This document shows positions 15,379-23,844 of a stretch of 64,000 nt of DNA, piece by piece. The notes under the pieces were generated by a model. It saw nothing but the letters and a program-made list of their open reading frames with translations, made no database searches and was not told the DNA's origin. Position 1 is the first letter of the stretch; each line of letters begins with the position of its first letter. The DNA lies in the NCBI GenBank assembly GCA_023265135.1, contig JAHFUM010000001.1:251632-315631 (forward strand), given 5' to 3'. Position numbers and translations under genes: made by a program. Source of the stretch: Nitrosarchaeum sp. Lineage in GTDB: Archaea; Thermoproteota; Nitrososphaeria; Nitrososphaerales; Nitrosopumilaceae.

Positions 15379-16017
15379 TTATTTTCTAAATTCAACGTTT
15401 GGTGCATCAGATTGACTTTGTATTGCAATCAGTCCACCTTCACGTAATTGTTGTAATAATTGCATTACTTCTTTTTCTACTTGATTTCTTTGCAGTCCTG
15501 TTTGTTGTGCAAACATTTCTACTAGTTCAGTTACTTTGCGTTGCCCATTGCAAGATTTCCAAAAGTCTACAATTGCTTGATTTACCATAAATCCCTGCTC
15601 ATGTTCATTAGCTAGTACCATAGAGCCATCTTCTTGTTGGACTAGTTTTCCAACTCCTTGTGGCAATGCAGTATCATAGTTGATTGGTGCTGGAGTCATC
15701 ATTGCCTTGCTCATATTTTTGATCTTTGCTTTTCCTTCTTCAGTCATGCTATCCATTGTCCATTTTGGTTCCCAAACAATGTCTACTTTGACGTTATTTA
15801 CTCCAGGAACTTTTTTGGCATATCTTGTTACATCTTGAATTAATGTCTCATGTAGTGGACAGCCTTGCGTGGTCATGGTCATTTTGATGTTGACATTGTT
15901 GTTTTCTATCACATCAATTCCATAGATTAATCCCATCTCAACAATGTTTAGTGGAACTTCAGGATCCATGCATTGTTTTAGAGAATCTTTTATGGCTTGT
16001 GCAGTGACAGTGCTCAT
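15379..16017 (-). CDS. MIP18/DUF59 iron-sulfur assembly domain fused to a PqqD-like domain
   Basis: 212 residues. Residues 1-90 form a MIP18/DUF59 domain with D-P-E (18-20), E-M-G-L-I-Y (27-32) and T-T-Q-G-C-P (49-54, Cys53), as in SufT and CIA2-type Fe-S assembly factors. Residues 115-200 resemble PqqD/RRE-type wing domains: V-L-A-N-E-H-E-Q-G-F, I-V-D-F-W-K-S-C-N-G-Q-R-K-V-T-E-L-V and L-L-Q-Q-L-R-E-G-G-L-I. The join uses a Met/Pro-rich linker (91-114). The N-terminal half is a firm call; the second half is inferred from spacing and residue pattern. Confidence 0.8.
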   Translation of the reverse strand: MSTVTAQAIKDSLKQCMDPEVPLNIVEMGLIYGIDVIENNNVNIKMTMTTQGCPLHETLIQDVTRYAKKVPGVNNVKVDIVWEPKWTMDSMTEEGKAKIKNMSKAMMTPAPINYDTALPQGVGKLVQQEDGSMVLANEHEQGFMVNQAIVDFWKSCNGQRKVTELVEMFAQQTGLQRNQVEKEVMQLLQQLREGGLIAIQSQSDAPNVEFRK

Positions 16018-16056
16018 ATTGTTAAATGCAGTTTTAAAATCAATAAAAACTTTCTA

Positions 16057-17112
16057 CTAATTAGCTTCAAATAATTTTTTGATAGACTCTTCATATGGTG
16101 GTTTAGCCACACCTTTCTCAGTAATTATTCCTGAGATTAGCTCAGGCGGAGTCATATCAAATGCCGGATTTATAACATTGATATCATCTGGAGCCGTTTT
16201 TCTATCACCAATTCCAGTCACTTCTGTTCCCTTTCGCATCTCAATGACTACATCCTGGGCATCACTTTTCATATCAAAAGTCGATAGTGGTGCTGCAACA
16301 TAAAATGGAATTCCATGCTGCTTTGCCATAGTTGCTACTTGGTATGTTCCAATTTTATTAAAGACATGACCGGTTCTTACAATTCTGTCAGCTCCAACTA
16401 TAACTTTGTCTACCAGTCCGTTTGCCATGGAATATCCTACGGCAGTATCTGGAATCAGACTGACATCAAATCCATCATGTTTTAATTCAAATGCAGTTAA
16501 CCTGGAGCCTTGTTGTACTGGTCTTGTCTCAGTGGCTATTACTTTGATGTTTTTTCCACTCTCTCTTGTTGCTCTAATTACACCTAGTGCTGTTCCATAT
16601 GCTACTGTAGCTAGTGCACCTGCATTGCAATGAGTCATTATTGTATCATTGTTATCAAATAGAACGGAACCAAATTTTCCCATTGTTTTATTAATTTGAA
16701 TATCTTCTTCTGCCATTTTTTTGGCTTCATTAATTATGGATTGTTTAATTTGCTCAACTGTAGTTGCAAAGTTTGCAACTGTCATGATTTTATCCAGTCC
16801 CCATTTGAGATTTACAGCAGTGGGTCTTGTTTCATAAAGAATTTTTCTTGCCTTTTCTAGATCTGATATTAGTTGATCTTTTGTAGTTGCCTTGCTTTGC
16901 AATACAGCCAGAGCCAAACCAAAAGCGCCAGATACGCCAATTGCAGGTGCACCTCTTACAACCAGAGTTCTTATGGCATCTGCTACTTGGTTATAGTCAT
17001 CATATGTTACAAACACTAGTTGATTTGGTAATTTGGTCTGATCAATCATGATTACTTTGTTATCTTTCCATTCTACAGTTCTCAAAGAGGAGTCAATCAT
17101 AACATCGTCCAT
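16057..17112 (-). CDS. mtnA: methylthioribose-1-phosphate isomerase (aIF2B-like family)
   Basis: 351 residues from an ATG at 17112. R-G-A-P-A-I-G-V-S-G-A-F-G (53-65), the catalytic Cys162 in M-T-H-C-N-A-G-A-L-A-T and Asp242 in V-G-A-D-R-I-V are the marks of MtnA, which converts methylthioribose-1-phosphate to methylthioribulose-1-phosphate in methionine salvage. Archaeal homologues can instead act on ribose 1,5-bisphosphate. The frame is open a further 23 codons upstream, but a TATA box at 17132-17141 sits about 25 bp before this ATG, so the longer version would begin upstream of the promoter. Confidence 0.88.
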   Translation of the reverse strand: MDDVMIDSSLRTVEWKDNKVIMIDQTKLPNQLVFVTYDDYNQVADAIRTLVVRGAPAIGVSGAFGLALAVLQSKATTKDQLISDLEKARKILYETRPTAVNLKWGLDKIMTVANFATTVEQIKQSIINEAKKMAEEDIQINKTMGKFGSVLFDNNDTIMTHCNAGALATVAYGTALGVIRATRESGKNIKVIATETRPVQQGSRLTAFELKHDGFDVSLIPDTAVGYSMANGLVDKVIVGADRIVRTGHVFNKIGTYQVATMAKQHGIPFYVAAPLSTFDMKSDAQDVVIEMRKGTEVTGIGDRKTAPDDINVINPAFDMTPPELISGIITEKGVAKPPYEESIKKLFEAN

Positions 17113-17131
17113 GAATATCTCAAAAGTAGGC

Positions 17132-17141
17132 TTTTTAAAAA
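17132..17141 (-). promoter_or_regulatory. TATA box of mtnA
   Basis: On the minus strand a TTTTTAAAAAG tract is centred about 25 bp before the ATG at 17112. It fixes the start codon of mtnA and implies a transcript with almost no leader. Confidence 0.6.
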
Positions 17142-17200
17142 TCAATTGGAGGAATATGGCTTGACAAATAATTCTTATCAATCAAAAATGGCAGATAAAA

Positions 17201-18076
17201 TCAAGTGGGTTTTTTGTTCAGATATATTTCTAAAATTTTATTTGATGTATTTTTAGGAAGGATTTTGAACATAAAGTCCCGAATGATTTGTCTTGTTTTA
17301 ATTTTAAGCGGTTTTTGTTTTTTATAATTTTTAAGTGCAGTAAGATACTTGGTTTGTAAATCAGGCGATAGTTGTAAAATTATTATTGATCTTATATGAT
17401 CAATTTTCTCTAATGCATCATTATACCGTTGTTTTGTTAATTGTGATTGATGAATTCTGTATTTGGCTAAATTTTCATTTACAAAATGAAGATTGTATCC
17501 AAATAATATGCAACAACGAAGCCAAAATTCATAATCATCCTTGTATCCCAATGTTTCATTAAATAACCCGCATTTATCAAAAATAGATTTATGCATTATT
17601 GAAGTAGTTCCATTTCCATAAAAATGATCTAATAAAATTACATTTCTATTAAATGGATCAAAAGAATTGTAGTTTGGTTCAATAAATTCTCTAATATGTT
17701 TTCCATTTTGATCAATTAAATCGTAATTTGAGTAGAAGATGCAATGTTCTGATTCATTATCAAGTTTTTCAATCTCCAAAACTAGTTTTTCAACGGCATT
17801 TTCTTTTAGAACATCATCTGCACTTAACCATTTGAACCAATCACCAGTCATTATTTTTATTCCAGAGTTTAGTGCTGAAGCTGTACCACCATTTTTTTTA
17901 TTTATTATGATAATATGGTTTTTATAATTATTCAAGATTGAAAGCGATTTATCAGTTGATCCATCATTCACAGCAATAATTTCAATATTCTGATATTTTT
18001 GAGACAAAGCAGATCGGATACATTCATCAAGATATTTTTCCGCGTTATAGACTGGAATTATTATAGAAACTTTCAT
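17201..18076 (-). CDS. family 2 glycosyltransferase
   Basis: 291 residues. GT2 (GT-A fold) signature: V-S-I-I-I-P-V-Y-N-A-E-K-Y-L at the start, V-N-D-G-S-T-D (36-42), a G-G-T-A-S-A-L-N-S-G segment and the acidic L-S-A-D-D (metal/sugar-nucleotide site) near 95, with E-F-W-L-R-C near 190. No transmembrane segment is seen, so it likely acts on the cytoplasmic face. It overlaps the upstream membrane-protein gene by 4 bp and is the last gene of an apparent three-gene operon. Confidence 0.9.
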   Translation of the reverse strand: MKVSIIIPVYNAEKYLDECIRSALSQKYQNIEIIAVNDGSTDKSLSILNNYKNHIIIINKKNGGTASALNSGIKIMTGDWFKWLSADDVLKENAVEKLVLEIEKLDNESEHCIFYSNYDLIDQNGKHIREFIEPNYNSFDPFNRNVILLDHFYGNGTTSIMHKSIFDKCGLFNETLGYKDDYEFWLRCCILFGYNLHFVNENLAKYRIHQSQLTKQRYNDALEKIDHIRSIIILQLSPDLQTKYLTALKNYKKQKPLKIKTRQIIRDFMFKILPKNTSNKILEIYLNKKPT

Positions 18077-18552
18077 ACTCTATCGAATTTTTTTGGCATT
18101 TCTAAAGTTCCCCCAGTAGACAATAATTTAAGTTTCTGAACAAGATCATCTAATCTCTCGGATTGTTGTTCAGTAATACCTTCATTAGAAAGGGACATTC
18201 TTCCTAGTACCAATAATTCACGAAATAATGGAGCCATTACTTCTTTCTGTATTCCAGGCAGAAGATAATAATTGTAGGGCCAAGATTCTTGAAGTACATC
18301 TTGTTGTGATTTGTATATTTGCGAACGACGCATGTGCACAAATCCTATGAATATCAAAAGTGGTACACCGACAATTAATGATACTACCACATATGTGGAA
18401 AAACTCGTAAATATTTTATCGCCGAGTTCATTTTGAGCGATGACCAAGTAGTATGTGGTTGTAAGCATGTTTAGCAATGCTAGAGTGAATGTAAAATATT
18501 GTGAGTAACCAGTTTGAAAATAAAACCACGAACGAAAATAAATTTTTTTCAT
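18073..18552 (-). CDS. membrane protein of a tandem paralogue pair (second copy)
   Basis: 159 residues with two transmembrane helices (about 15-38 and 52-75) and a C-terminal cytoplasmic half. It shares with the next gene upstream the opening F-R/F-x-x-G-Y-x-x-Y, N-M-L-T-T-T-Y-Y-L (N-V-L-T-T-T-Y-F-L in the other), a G-V-P/G-M-P turn, and a P-Y-N-Y ... P-G-I ... E-V segment. This shows old gene duplication. It overlaps its neighbours on both sides by 4 bp (ATGA type), so the two membrane proteins and the glycosyltransferase are translated as a unit. No known family was recognised. Confidence 0.75.
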   Translation of the reverse strand: MKKIYFRSWFYFQTGYSQYFTFTLALLNMLTTTYYLVIAQNELGDKIFTSFSTYVVVSLIVGVPLLIFIGFVHMRRSQIYKSQQDVLQESWPYNYYLLPGIQKEVMAPLFRELLVLGRMSLSNEGITEQQSERLDDLVQKLKLLSTGGTLEMPKKFDRV

Positions 18553-19034
18553 TTCAAAACTCCCTTTGGAGGATTACCCACAAATCCTCCTTCAATTAAT
18601 TCAGAAAATTTCTTTTCCAGGGACAGTATATTTGCAAGTTCTTCCTTTGTCAATTTTTCGCCTTTGATTCGTTTAATGTTTAGCTGTAATATCGTAAGAT
18701 AAGCTTGGCCGAAAACTTCTCTGTTAATTCCTGGTGTGAATTTATAATTATATGGAGAATATTGTTGTGAAATAGCAACTTCTTGAGTATATGTACCGAT
18801 TCTCTTGAAATGTAACCATCCAGTCAGAATGACTATAGGCATGCCTACTCCTATACAAAATAAAACATAGCTTTCAAAATTAGGAAAAACCTGTTGAATC
18901 AGAGGAATTTTTTTTCCTGCAAGAAAATACGTTGTAGTTAAAACGTTGATTAATCCAATAAACATAGCAAGATAAGTTCCATAACCTATTCGAAAATAAT
19001 AGAATAGACGAAATCCTTTTGTTTTTTTAGTCAT
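18549..19034 (-). CDS. membrane protein of a tandem paralogue pair (first copy)
   Basis: 161 residues, two transmembrane helices (about 18-40 and 53-76) and a soluble tail containing S-P-Y-N-Y-K-F-T-P-G-I-N-R-E-V-F and a Lys/Glu-rich helix ending G-N-P-P-K-G. It is paralogous to the following gene (shared N-V-L-T-T-T-Y and P-Y-N-Y ... P-G-I motifs). It opens the operon leading to the GT2 gene. Its job may be to recruit or couple the glycosyltransferase at the membrane, which is inference from context only. Confidence 0.75.
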   Translation of the reverse strand: MTKKTKGFRLFYYFRIGYGTYLAMFIGLINVLTTTYFLAGKKIPLIQQVFPNFESYVLFCIGVGMPIVILTGWLHFKRIGTYTQEVAISQQYSPYNYKFTPGINREVFGQAYLTILQLNIKRIKGEKLTKEELANILSLEKKFSELIEGGFVGNPPKGVLK

Positions 19035-19341
19035 TGATTATTCCTGTCCAATTTCGTCTAATAATATCTTTGAGACTATCTACTAGTTTTTCTTAACAAT
19101 TCTATGAAATTGTATTATTAATTTCTATTAAGAGATGAAGTTAGAAGGATAGTCTAGTAATTGATACTATATTGTTGTATGTTATCCTTTGATAGAAATT
19201 TTAAATGACTTTTTCAAAAATATTTTAGATTAATATATTGCAAATAGAAAAATAAGTTCCCAGAAATTTTGGTTAATGTTTACAAATTTAATATTCTGAT
19301 ACAAATAAGATTTGGAAAAATAAATCCACAATAAACAATAT
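19035..19341. other. intergenic stretch, very AT-rich
   Basis: About 300 bp between two leftward-read glycan genes. No frame longer than about 20 codons with a start, no tRNA-like folding and no clear long repeat was seen on either strand. The part just above 19034 must hold the promoter of the membrane-protein pair, and the part next to 19342 the 3' end of the glycosyltransferase transcript; neither has a signal that can be pinned down. Confidence 0.5.
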
Positions 19342-20223
19342 TTAAGACTTGTAATCTTGACTTATTTTAATTACAATCTCTTTCCATTTATTTATTGTAT
19401 CTTTTAAATCAAATCCTGCTGCAAAAACTTCAGAACGGGGATCCTTGTTTTCTGGATACCAATCTTCAAAATAACCAATATCATGTGTGACATCTACTTT
19501 TGTTCCACACAACATTGCTTCAATTGCAGGTAATCCAATACTTCCTCTTGCAAAAAATAAATCCGAAGCGTTATATAATTTTCTTAGCATATTATGATCT
19601 ATATTGCAGAATTTTCGGATATTTTTTCCTTCTATAGAAAACGGATTATTTTTAGATACAAGAATCCAATCAATATTATTATTTTCTTCAATCTTTAGTT
19701 TTACTTGATCCCATCCGTGAATCAATGTCTCGTCACCAACAAATATGATACATTGACCAGTAATTCCTAATTCTTTTCTTGTTTGATTTCTTTCATCAAG
19801 AGATGGATAAAAAATGGAGCTGTCTATACCCATTGGGATCCAACAACCTTTTTCTTTTGGAATGTCATATAATCTAAGTAAGCTATTGACATTTACTACA
19901 ACAAAGTCAGCTACATTTACTGCAGTCGTAATTTTCTGAATTTGTTTATTGCAAGCTGTCTTATCAAGAAGATCATATTTCATCAGTGCATGATAATTAT
20001 CTTGAATTAGCATAATTATTGGTTTTTTTGGTATTTTTAGATCACCCCAGAAAGCATTCTGAATAATTACATCAGGGTTAAATTTAACAAGGTGTCTTCG
20101 CCAAAACCATTTTTTAGTACTAATAAAGTTAGCATCTAAAGTATCTTCAAGAAAATGCCAAAATGTTCGAGTTCCAGGTATTCTTGTTTTGATGTCATTT
20201 ATCAAAGCGATTTTTTGAGTCAT
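19342..20223 (-). CDS. glycosyltransferase (GT-B type)
   Basis: 293 residues. A GT-B layout is seen: N-terminal part with I-M-L-I-Q-D-N-Y-H-A, a middle linker G-C-W-I-P-M-G-I-D-S-S-I-F-Y-P, and a C-terminal nucleotide-sugar domain with I-I-F-V-G-D-E, L-R-K-L-Y-N-A-S-D-L-F-F-A-R-G-S and L-P-A-I-E-A-M-L-C-G-T (the E-A-M-x-C-G motif of GT4-like enzymes). It is shorter than typical GT4 enzymes. The open frame starts 11 codons earlier, but that ATG overlaps a TATA box at 20246-20253; the ATG at 20223, 26 bp downstream, is the likely start. Confidence 0.8.
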   Translation of the reverse strand: MTQKIALINDIKTRIPGTRTFWHFLEDTLDANFISTKKWFWRRHLVKFNPDVIIQNAFWGDLKIPKKPIIMLIQDNYHALMKYDLLDKTACNKQIQKITTAVNVADFVVVNVNSLLRLYDIPKEKGCWIPMGIDSSIFYPSLDERNQTRKELGITGQCIIFVGDETLIHGWDQVKLKIEENNNIDWILVSKNNPFSIEGKNIRKFCNIDHNMLRKLYNASDLFFARGSIGLPAIEAMLCGTKVDVTHDIGYFEDWYPENKDPRSEVFAAGFDLKDTINKWKEIVIKISQDYKS

Positions 20224-20245
20224 GAATATTTCTCCATATTTCTCT

Positions 20246-20253
20246 AATTTATA
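20246..20253 (-). promoter_or_regulatory. TATA box for the glycosyltransferase gene at 20223
   Basis: The minus strand reads TATAAATT, centred about 26 bp before the ATG at 20223, and it overlaps the upstream candidate ATG at 20256. It therefore selects the internal start. Confidence 0.65.
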
Positions 20254-20321
20254 CATCCAACATGATTTGAAAAATTATATTAATAATTTAAGAAACTTGT
20301 ATAAGAAACTAAAAGATAGGA

Positions 20322-21068
20322 TTAAGATTTTTTAAAGAAATACCCAACTGAAGGTCTTTTAAACATAGTATCAGTTGAACGTTCAATTTCTTCAAACTCA
20401 ACTAAATTTTCAATCTCTTCATTATGTAATTTGATAAATTCTTGAAAGGCATTGCTATGATTAATGTCATCAGAACCTAAGATTCCACTTTTTTTAAGAT
20501 GTTTCCATGCAATAGAGTATTCATACATCATAGTTTCATAGGAGTGTTCAGAATCGTGAATGAACATATCAATTTGATTTAATTTTTTTAAAACTGGTTC
20601 TAGTTTTTCTTTAGTATCGCCTATAGTTAAAGTCCAATTTTCTTTTAATATATCAGATACAAGATAGCCAACACCACCATAATTTTTCACATTTTCAGAA
20701 TCATTCAAATCAAATGAATAAAGATGACCAATATTATTCCTGGAGATGGCAGATAAAATCATGAACGAAGACCATCCCATGCTAGTTCCTGTTTCTACAA
20801 TAATTTTGGGTTTATTTTTTCTAACCAGACAATACCATGCTACAGGATATTTTGTTATTCCTATTTGTCTACTTATTGTTTCAATAATATCTGAAATTGA
20901 ATGATTTTGTTGCAGTAATTTATCTGATATGTTACATGCGTCAGACATTTTTTTTCTATACTCTTTAATTTGAACAGTTTTTCTAACTTCATTTTTATTA
21001 CCAGTAAGAATAAACTTGAAGATAGCATCAGGATTATGCAATACACGTTTTATTTGCCGAAGTTTCAT
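20322..21068 (-). CDS. class I SAM-dependent methyltransferase (Methyltransf_24 type)
   Basis: 248 residues. The SAM-binding motif reads I-I-V-E-T-G-T-S-M-G-W-S-S (about 90-102), then L-Y-S-F-D-L-N-D, T-L-T-I-G-D-T and D-M-F-I-H-D-S-E-H-S-Y-E with the paired acidic/His residues of the Methyltransf_24/CmcI group, which use a metal for O-methylation. It overlaps the upstream double-GT2 gene by 4 bp. In this setting it probably methylates a sugar or a glycan precursor. Confidence 0.85.
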   Translation of the reverse strand: MKLRQIKRVLHNPDAIFKFILTGNKNEVRKTVQIKEYRKKMSDACNISDKLLQQNHSISDIIETISRQIGITKYPVAWYCLVRKNKPKIIVETGTSMGWSSFMILSAISRNNIGHLYSFDLNDSENVKNYGGVGYLVSDILKENWTLTIGDTKEKLEPVLKKLNQIDMFIHDSEHSYETMMYEYSIAWKHLKKSGILGSDDINHSNAFQEFIKLHNEEIENLVEFEEIERSTDTMFKRPSVGYFFKKS

Positions 21069-22594
21069 GAATCCATTTCTCCCTCTTGAACATGATAAAT
21101 TAAACTATCAAAAACAGTATAATGTTTAATTCCAACAGGAAAAAGTTTTTCATAAAACAAAATTTTGTCACCAGGTGTAATGGTTCCATTTTTTTCTGTA
21201 CGATTTCCAATTGGGTATCCTCCACTTTTGACAAAAGAATCTTTGTATACAGCACAAGGCATGAACAAACCACCTTCCTTTATTTCTGGTTTTGAAACTT
21301 GATTTACAAAATTTTGAAATAATTCGTCATCAAATTCAGAATACGTTTGACCAAAATTTTTTTCTATTCCATATTTTCCAGATCTGAGTTTTCCAGATTC
21401 AACTAATCTGCAAGTTACAATTCTGTCTTCACGAAGGTTTTTCAGCAAATTTTCTAACCAATTTTTGGAAAACGCCATGTCTGAATTGACAAAAACTATA
21501 ATGTCAGCATCAGCCTCAAAACCACCAAAATTCCAGGCTCTATAGACACGATTCAGATAATATTCGTCAGCGTCTTCATTTAGGAATAATTTATGTGGTA
21601 GATTATTTTCTTTAAGATAATTCAACAAATTTTCAGTGGGATCATTTGCAATAAAATGAAAATCAATACTATTTAATTTTGGATTGGCGTATTTTTTAAA
21701 AGATTCATAAACAAAATTTGCGTATCCCGTAGATTTGTAAATTAAACATATGACGGATACTTTCATAGAAGATATTGGAATCCAATCTCTAGAGAATTTT
21801 TTTAATTTTAAAGTACTATCATCTACTAGACGGTCTAGACTACGTCCAGTTTGACCATGTTTTTTATAAGTTTCATATTTTTCAATTATTTTCTCTGTTG
21901 ATGAAAAACCATAATGAAGTGTTTTGATATTTGTACGTCTGTCATTTTTTAATCCTAATGGATGTTGTCGCAGATGCAAGCCATCTTGGATATCAAATTT
22001 TAGTTTCCCTGTATTTTTCCAAAGTTTAGGTTTCCAGAGTTTATGCCATAATTCATCAACACGATAATGTGCATTACCGTTCCAAAGATTATAATACAAA
22101 AATGAAAAAGAATCAATGTTATTTTTATCTCCATAATTACATAAACTTCTGATTCCTCCCAATTCCCCAATTCTATCAAAAGTTTCATCTGCATCTAACC
22201 AAACTATCCAATCTGGATCAAGTGAGAGTGCAAATTCTAATAATTTTTGTTTATGAGATATTTCTCGTTGAAAATCAGTATCTAGTTGAATGATGTTTTT
22301 GGTGTACTTTTTTGCAATTTCAGTACTGTTATCTGTAGAACCATCATCACATAATGCAAGATCATCACAAAAAACAGACAGATGTTTAAGACATCTTTCT
22401 AAATTTCCATTTGTACCTTCATTAAAATATTTTACAAAACCTACTATTTTGAGAGGCTTGATGTTTTCTTCAGATGATAAAGATTCAATATTGATACGCC
22501 AAAGATCTTTGTAAAGACCTAATCCTTGTTTTGCAATTTTCTTTAAACCCACAAATATTATTTTTTTATGTTCTAAATTTATCTTCCTAATCAA
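21065..22594 (-). CDS. bifunctional glycosyltransferase with two GT2 domains
   Basis: About 509 residues. The first GT2 domain (roughly 45-275) has V-G-F-V-K-Y-F-N-E, C-D-D-G-S-T-D-N-S and V-W-L-D-A-D-E. The second (roughly 278-500) has V-S-V-I-C-L-I-Y-K-S, F-I-A-N-D-P-T, I-V-F-V-N-S-D-M-A-F and a late G-D-K-I-L-F. Both keep a DxD-like acidic site. The start is uncertain: a TTG at 22636 would overlap the divergent gene by 10 bp; the TTG at 22594 is used here; a GTG at 22552 lies about 26 bp after an AAATTTA tract and is also possible. Confidence 0.8.
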   Translation of the reverse strand: MIRKINLEHKKIIFVGLKKIAKQGLGLYKDLWRINIESLSSEENIKPLKIVGFVKYFNEGTNGNLERCLKHLSVFCDDLALCDDGSTDNSTEIAKKYTKNIIQLDTDFQREISHKQKLLEFALSLDPDWIVWLDADETFDRIGELGGIRSLCNYGDKNNIDSFSFLYYNLWNGNAHYRVDELWHKLWKPKLWKNTGKLKFDIQDGLHLRQHPLGLKNDRRTNIKTLHYGFSSTEKIIEKYETYKKHGQTGRSLDRLVDDSTLKLKKFSRDWIPISSMKVSVICLIYKSTGYANFVYESFKKYANPKLNSIDFHFIANDPTENLLNYLKENNLPHKLFLNEDADEYYLNRVYRAWNFGGFEADADIIVFVNSDMAFSKNWLENLLKNLREDRIVTCRLVESGKLRSGKYGIEKNFGQTYSEFDDELFQNFVNQVSKPEIKEGGLFMPCAVYKDSFVKSGGYPIGNRTEKNGTITPGDKILFYEKLFPVGIKHYTVFDSLIYHVQEGEMDS

Positions 22595-22626
22595 AAAATA
22601 TATGGATATCTTCCATACATCGTTCG

Positions 22627-23820
22627 TTGAAAGCAAAATACCTTATTGTTCTTGGTATAAGACCAGACATTATTAATTATCAACCACTAGTAAATGAGTT
22701 TAAACGCAAGAAGATAGATTTTTCAATTGTACATACGGGGCAACATTATTCGTATTTCTTTGATGGGTTATTTTTCAAGCAGTTAAATTTTCCAAAACCC
22801 GATTATCATTTAAAAATTGGTTCAGGTACGCAGGCACATCAGCTTGGAAAATTAGTTCAAAAATTTGAAAAGGTTCTATTAAAAGAAAAACCAGATCTTG
22901 TATTTTCATTTTCTGATGCAAATCCAGCACTGTCAGGAATTGTTGCATCAAAAATGGGAATTAAAGTTGCTCATCTTGAAGCAGGAATGAGAAGCTATGA
23001 TTGGAGAATGCAAGAAGAGAAAAATAGAAGATTATTAGATAGTATTTCAGATTATCTTTTCACTCCAACTTCATCTACACACAAAAATCTAATTGATGAG
23101 GGTATATCACCTCATAGAATATTCAAAGTTGGAAAACCAATATTTGAAGTACTAGAAAATTTTAAAGAGCAAATTGATAAAAATTCAGTTTTAGATAAAT
23201 TGCAAATTTCCAAAAAGAATTATTTTCTTGTTACTGCACATAGACAAGAAAATGTAGGAGTAAAAAAGCCACTAGGAAATATTTTAAAGGCAGTAGAAGA
23301 AATTTATAAAAAATATGAAAAAATAATAATTTTCCCAATACACCCTAGAACTAGAGCATCTATCAAAAAATTTGGTCTAAAGGTTCCAAAAGGAATAAAA
23401 TTATTGGATCCCATAGGATTTTTGGAATTTTCAAAACTTGAAAAAAATGCATTCTGTTGTATTACAGATTCTGGAACTGTTCAAGAAGATGCGTGTATTT
23501 TTCATGTTCCATGTGTAACTATGAGAATAAGTACAGAACGTTCAGAAACAATAGAGGTGGGGTCCAGCATTGCAGCAGGCGTAAATAAAATTCACATTAT
23601 AGATGCTGTAGATAAAATGGTGAATAGAAGTCCAAATTGGAAGAATCCTTACGGAAAGCCAGATTTTTCAAAAAAAATGGGTAAAATTCTTGAAAAACTT
23701 GATGATGAAATTTGCTCACCAAAAGTTTGGTGGGATCATCCAAAAATTAGTTCAAGTAAATCAATTAGCGAGTATAAAAGAAAATGGAAAAACCCGTTAA
23801 TACCGGATGAAATTTTTTAG
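22627..23820 (+). CDS. wecB: UDP-N-acetylglucosamine 2-epimerase family
   Basis: 397 residues from a TTG, with a TATA-like AAAAAATATATGG about 25 bp upstream. Family marks: G-I-R-P-D (residues 10-14), H-T-G-Q-H-Y (36-41), H-L-E-A-G-M-R-S-Y-D (115-124), V-T-A-H-R-Q-E-N-V (catalytic His region), F-P-I-H-P-R-T and I-T-D-S-G-T-V-Q-E-D. It would turn UDP-GlcNAc into UDP-ManNAc, a precursor for surface glycan. It heads a rightward run of four nucleotide-sugar genes. Confidence 0.9.
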   Translation: MKAKYLIVLGIRPDIINYQPLVNEFKRKKIDFSIVHTGQHYSYFFDGLFFKQLNFPKPDYHLKIGSGTQAHQLGKLVQKFEKVLLKEKPDLVFSFSDANPALSGIVASKMGIKVAHLEAGMRSYDWRMQEEKNRRLLDSISDYLFTPTSSTHKNLIDEGISPHRIFKVGKPIFEVLENFKEQIDKNSVLDKLQISKKNYFLVTAHRQENVGVKKPLGNILKAVEEIYKKYEKIIIFPIHPRTRASIKKFGLKVPKGIKLLDPIGFLEFSKLEKNAFCCITDSGTVQEDACIFHVPCVTMRISTERSETIEVGSSIAAGVNKIHIIDAVDKMVNRSPNWKNPYGKPDFSKKMGKILEKLDDEICSPKVWWDHPKISSSKSISEYKRKWKNPLIPDEIF

Positions 23821-23844
23821 TTAGAGTTAATTACTGAATAATTT

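Noticed and set aside
19035-19341. Mobile element or attachment site in the glycan island gap
   Set aside because: No transposase, terminal repeats or tRNA remnant were seen. The gap is just AT-rich.
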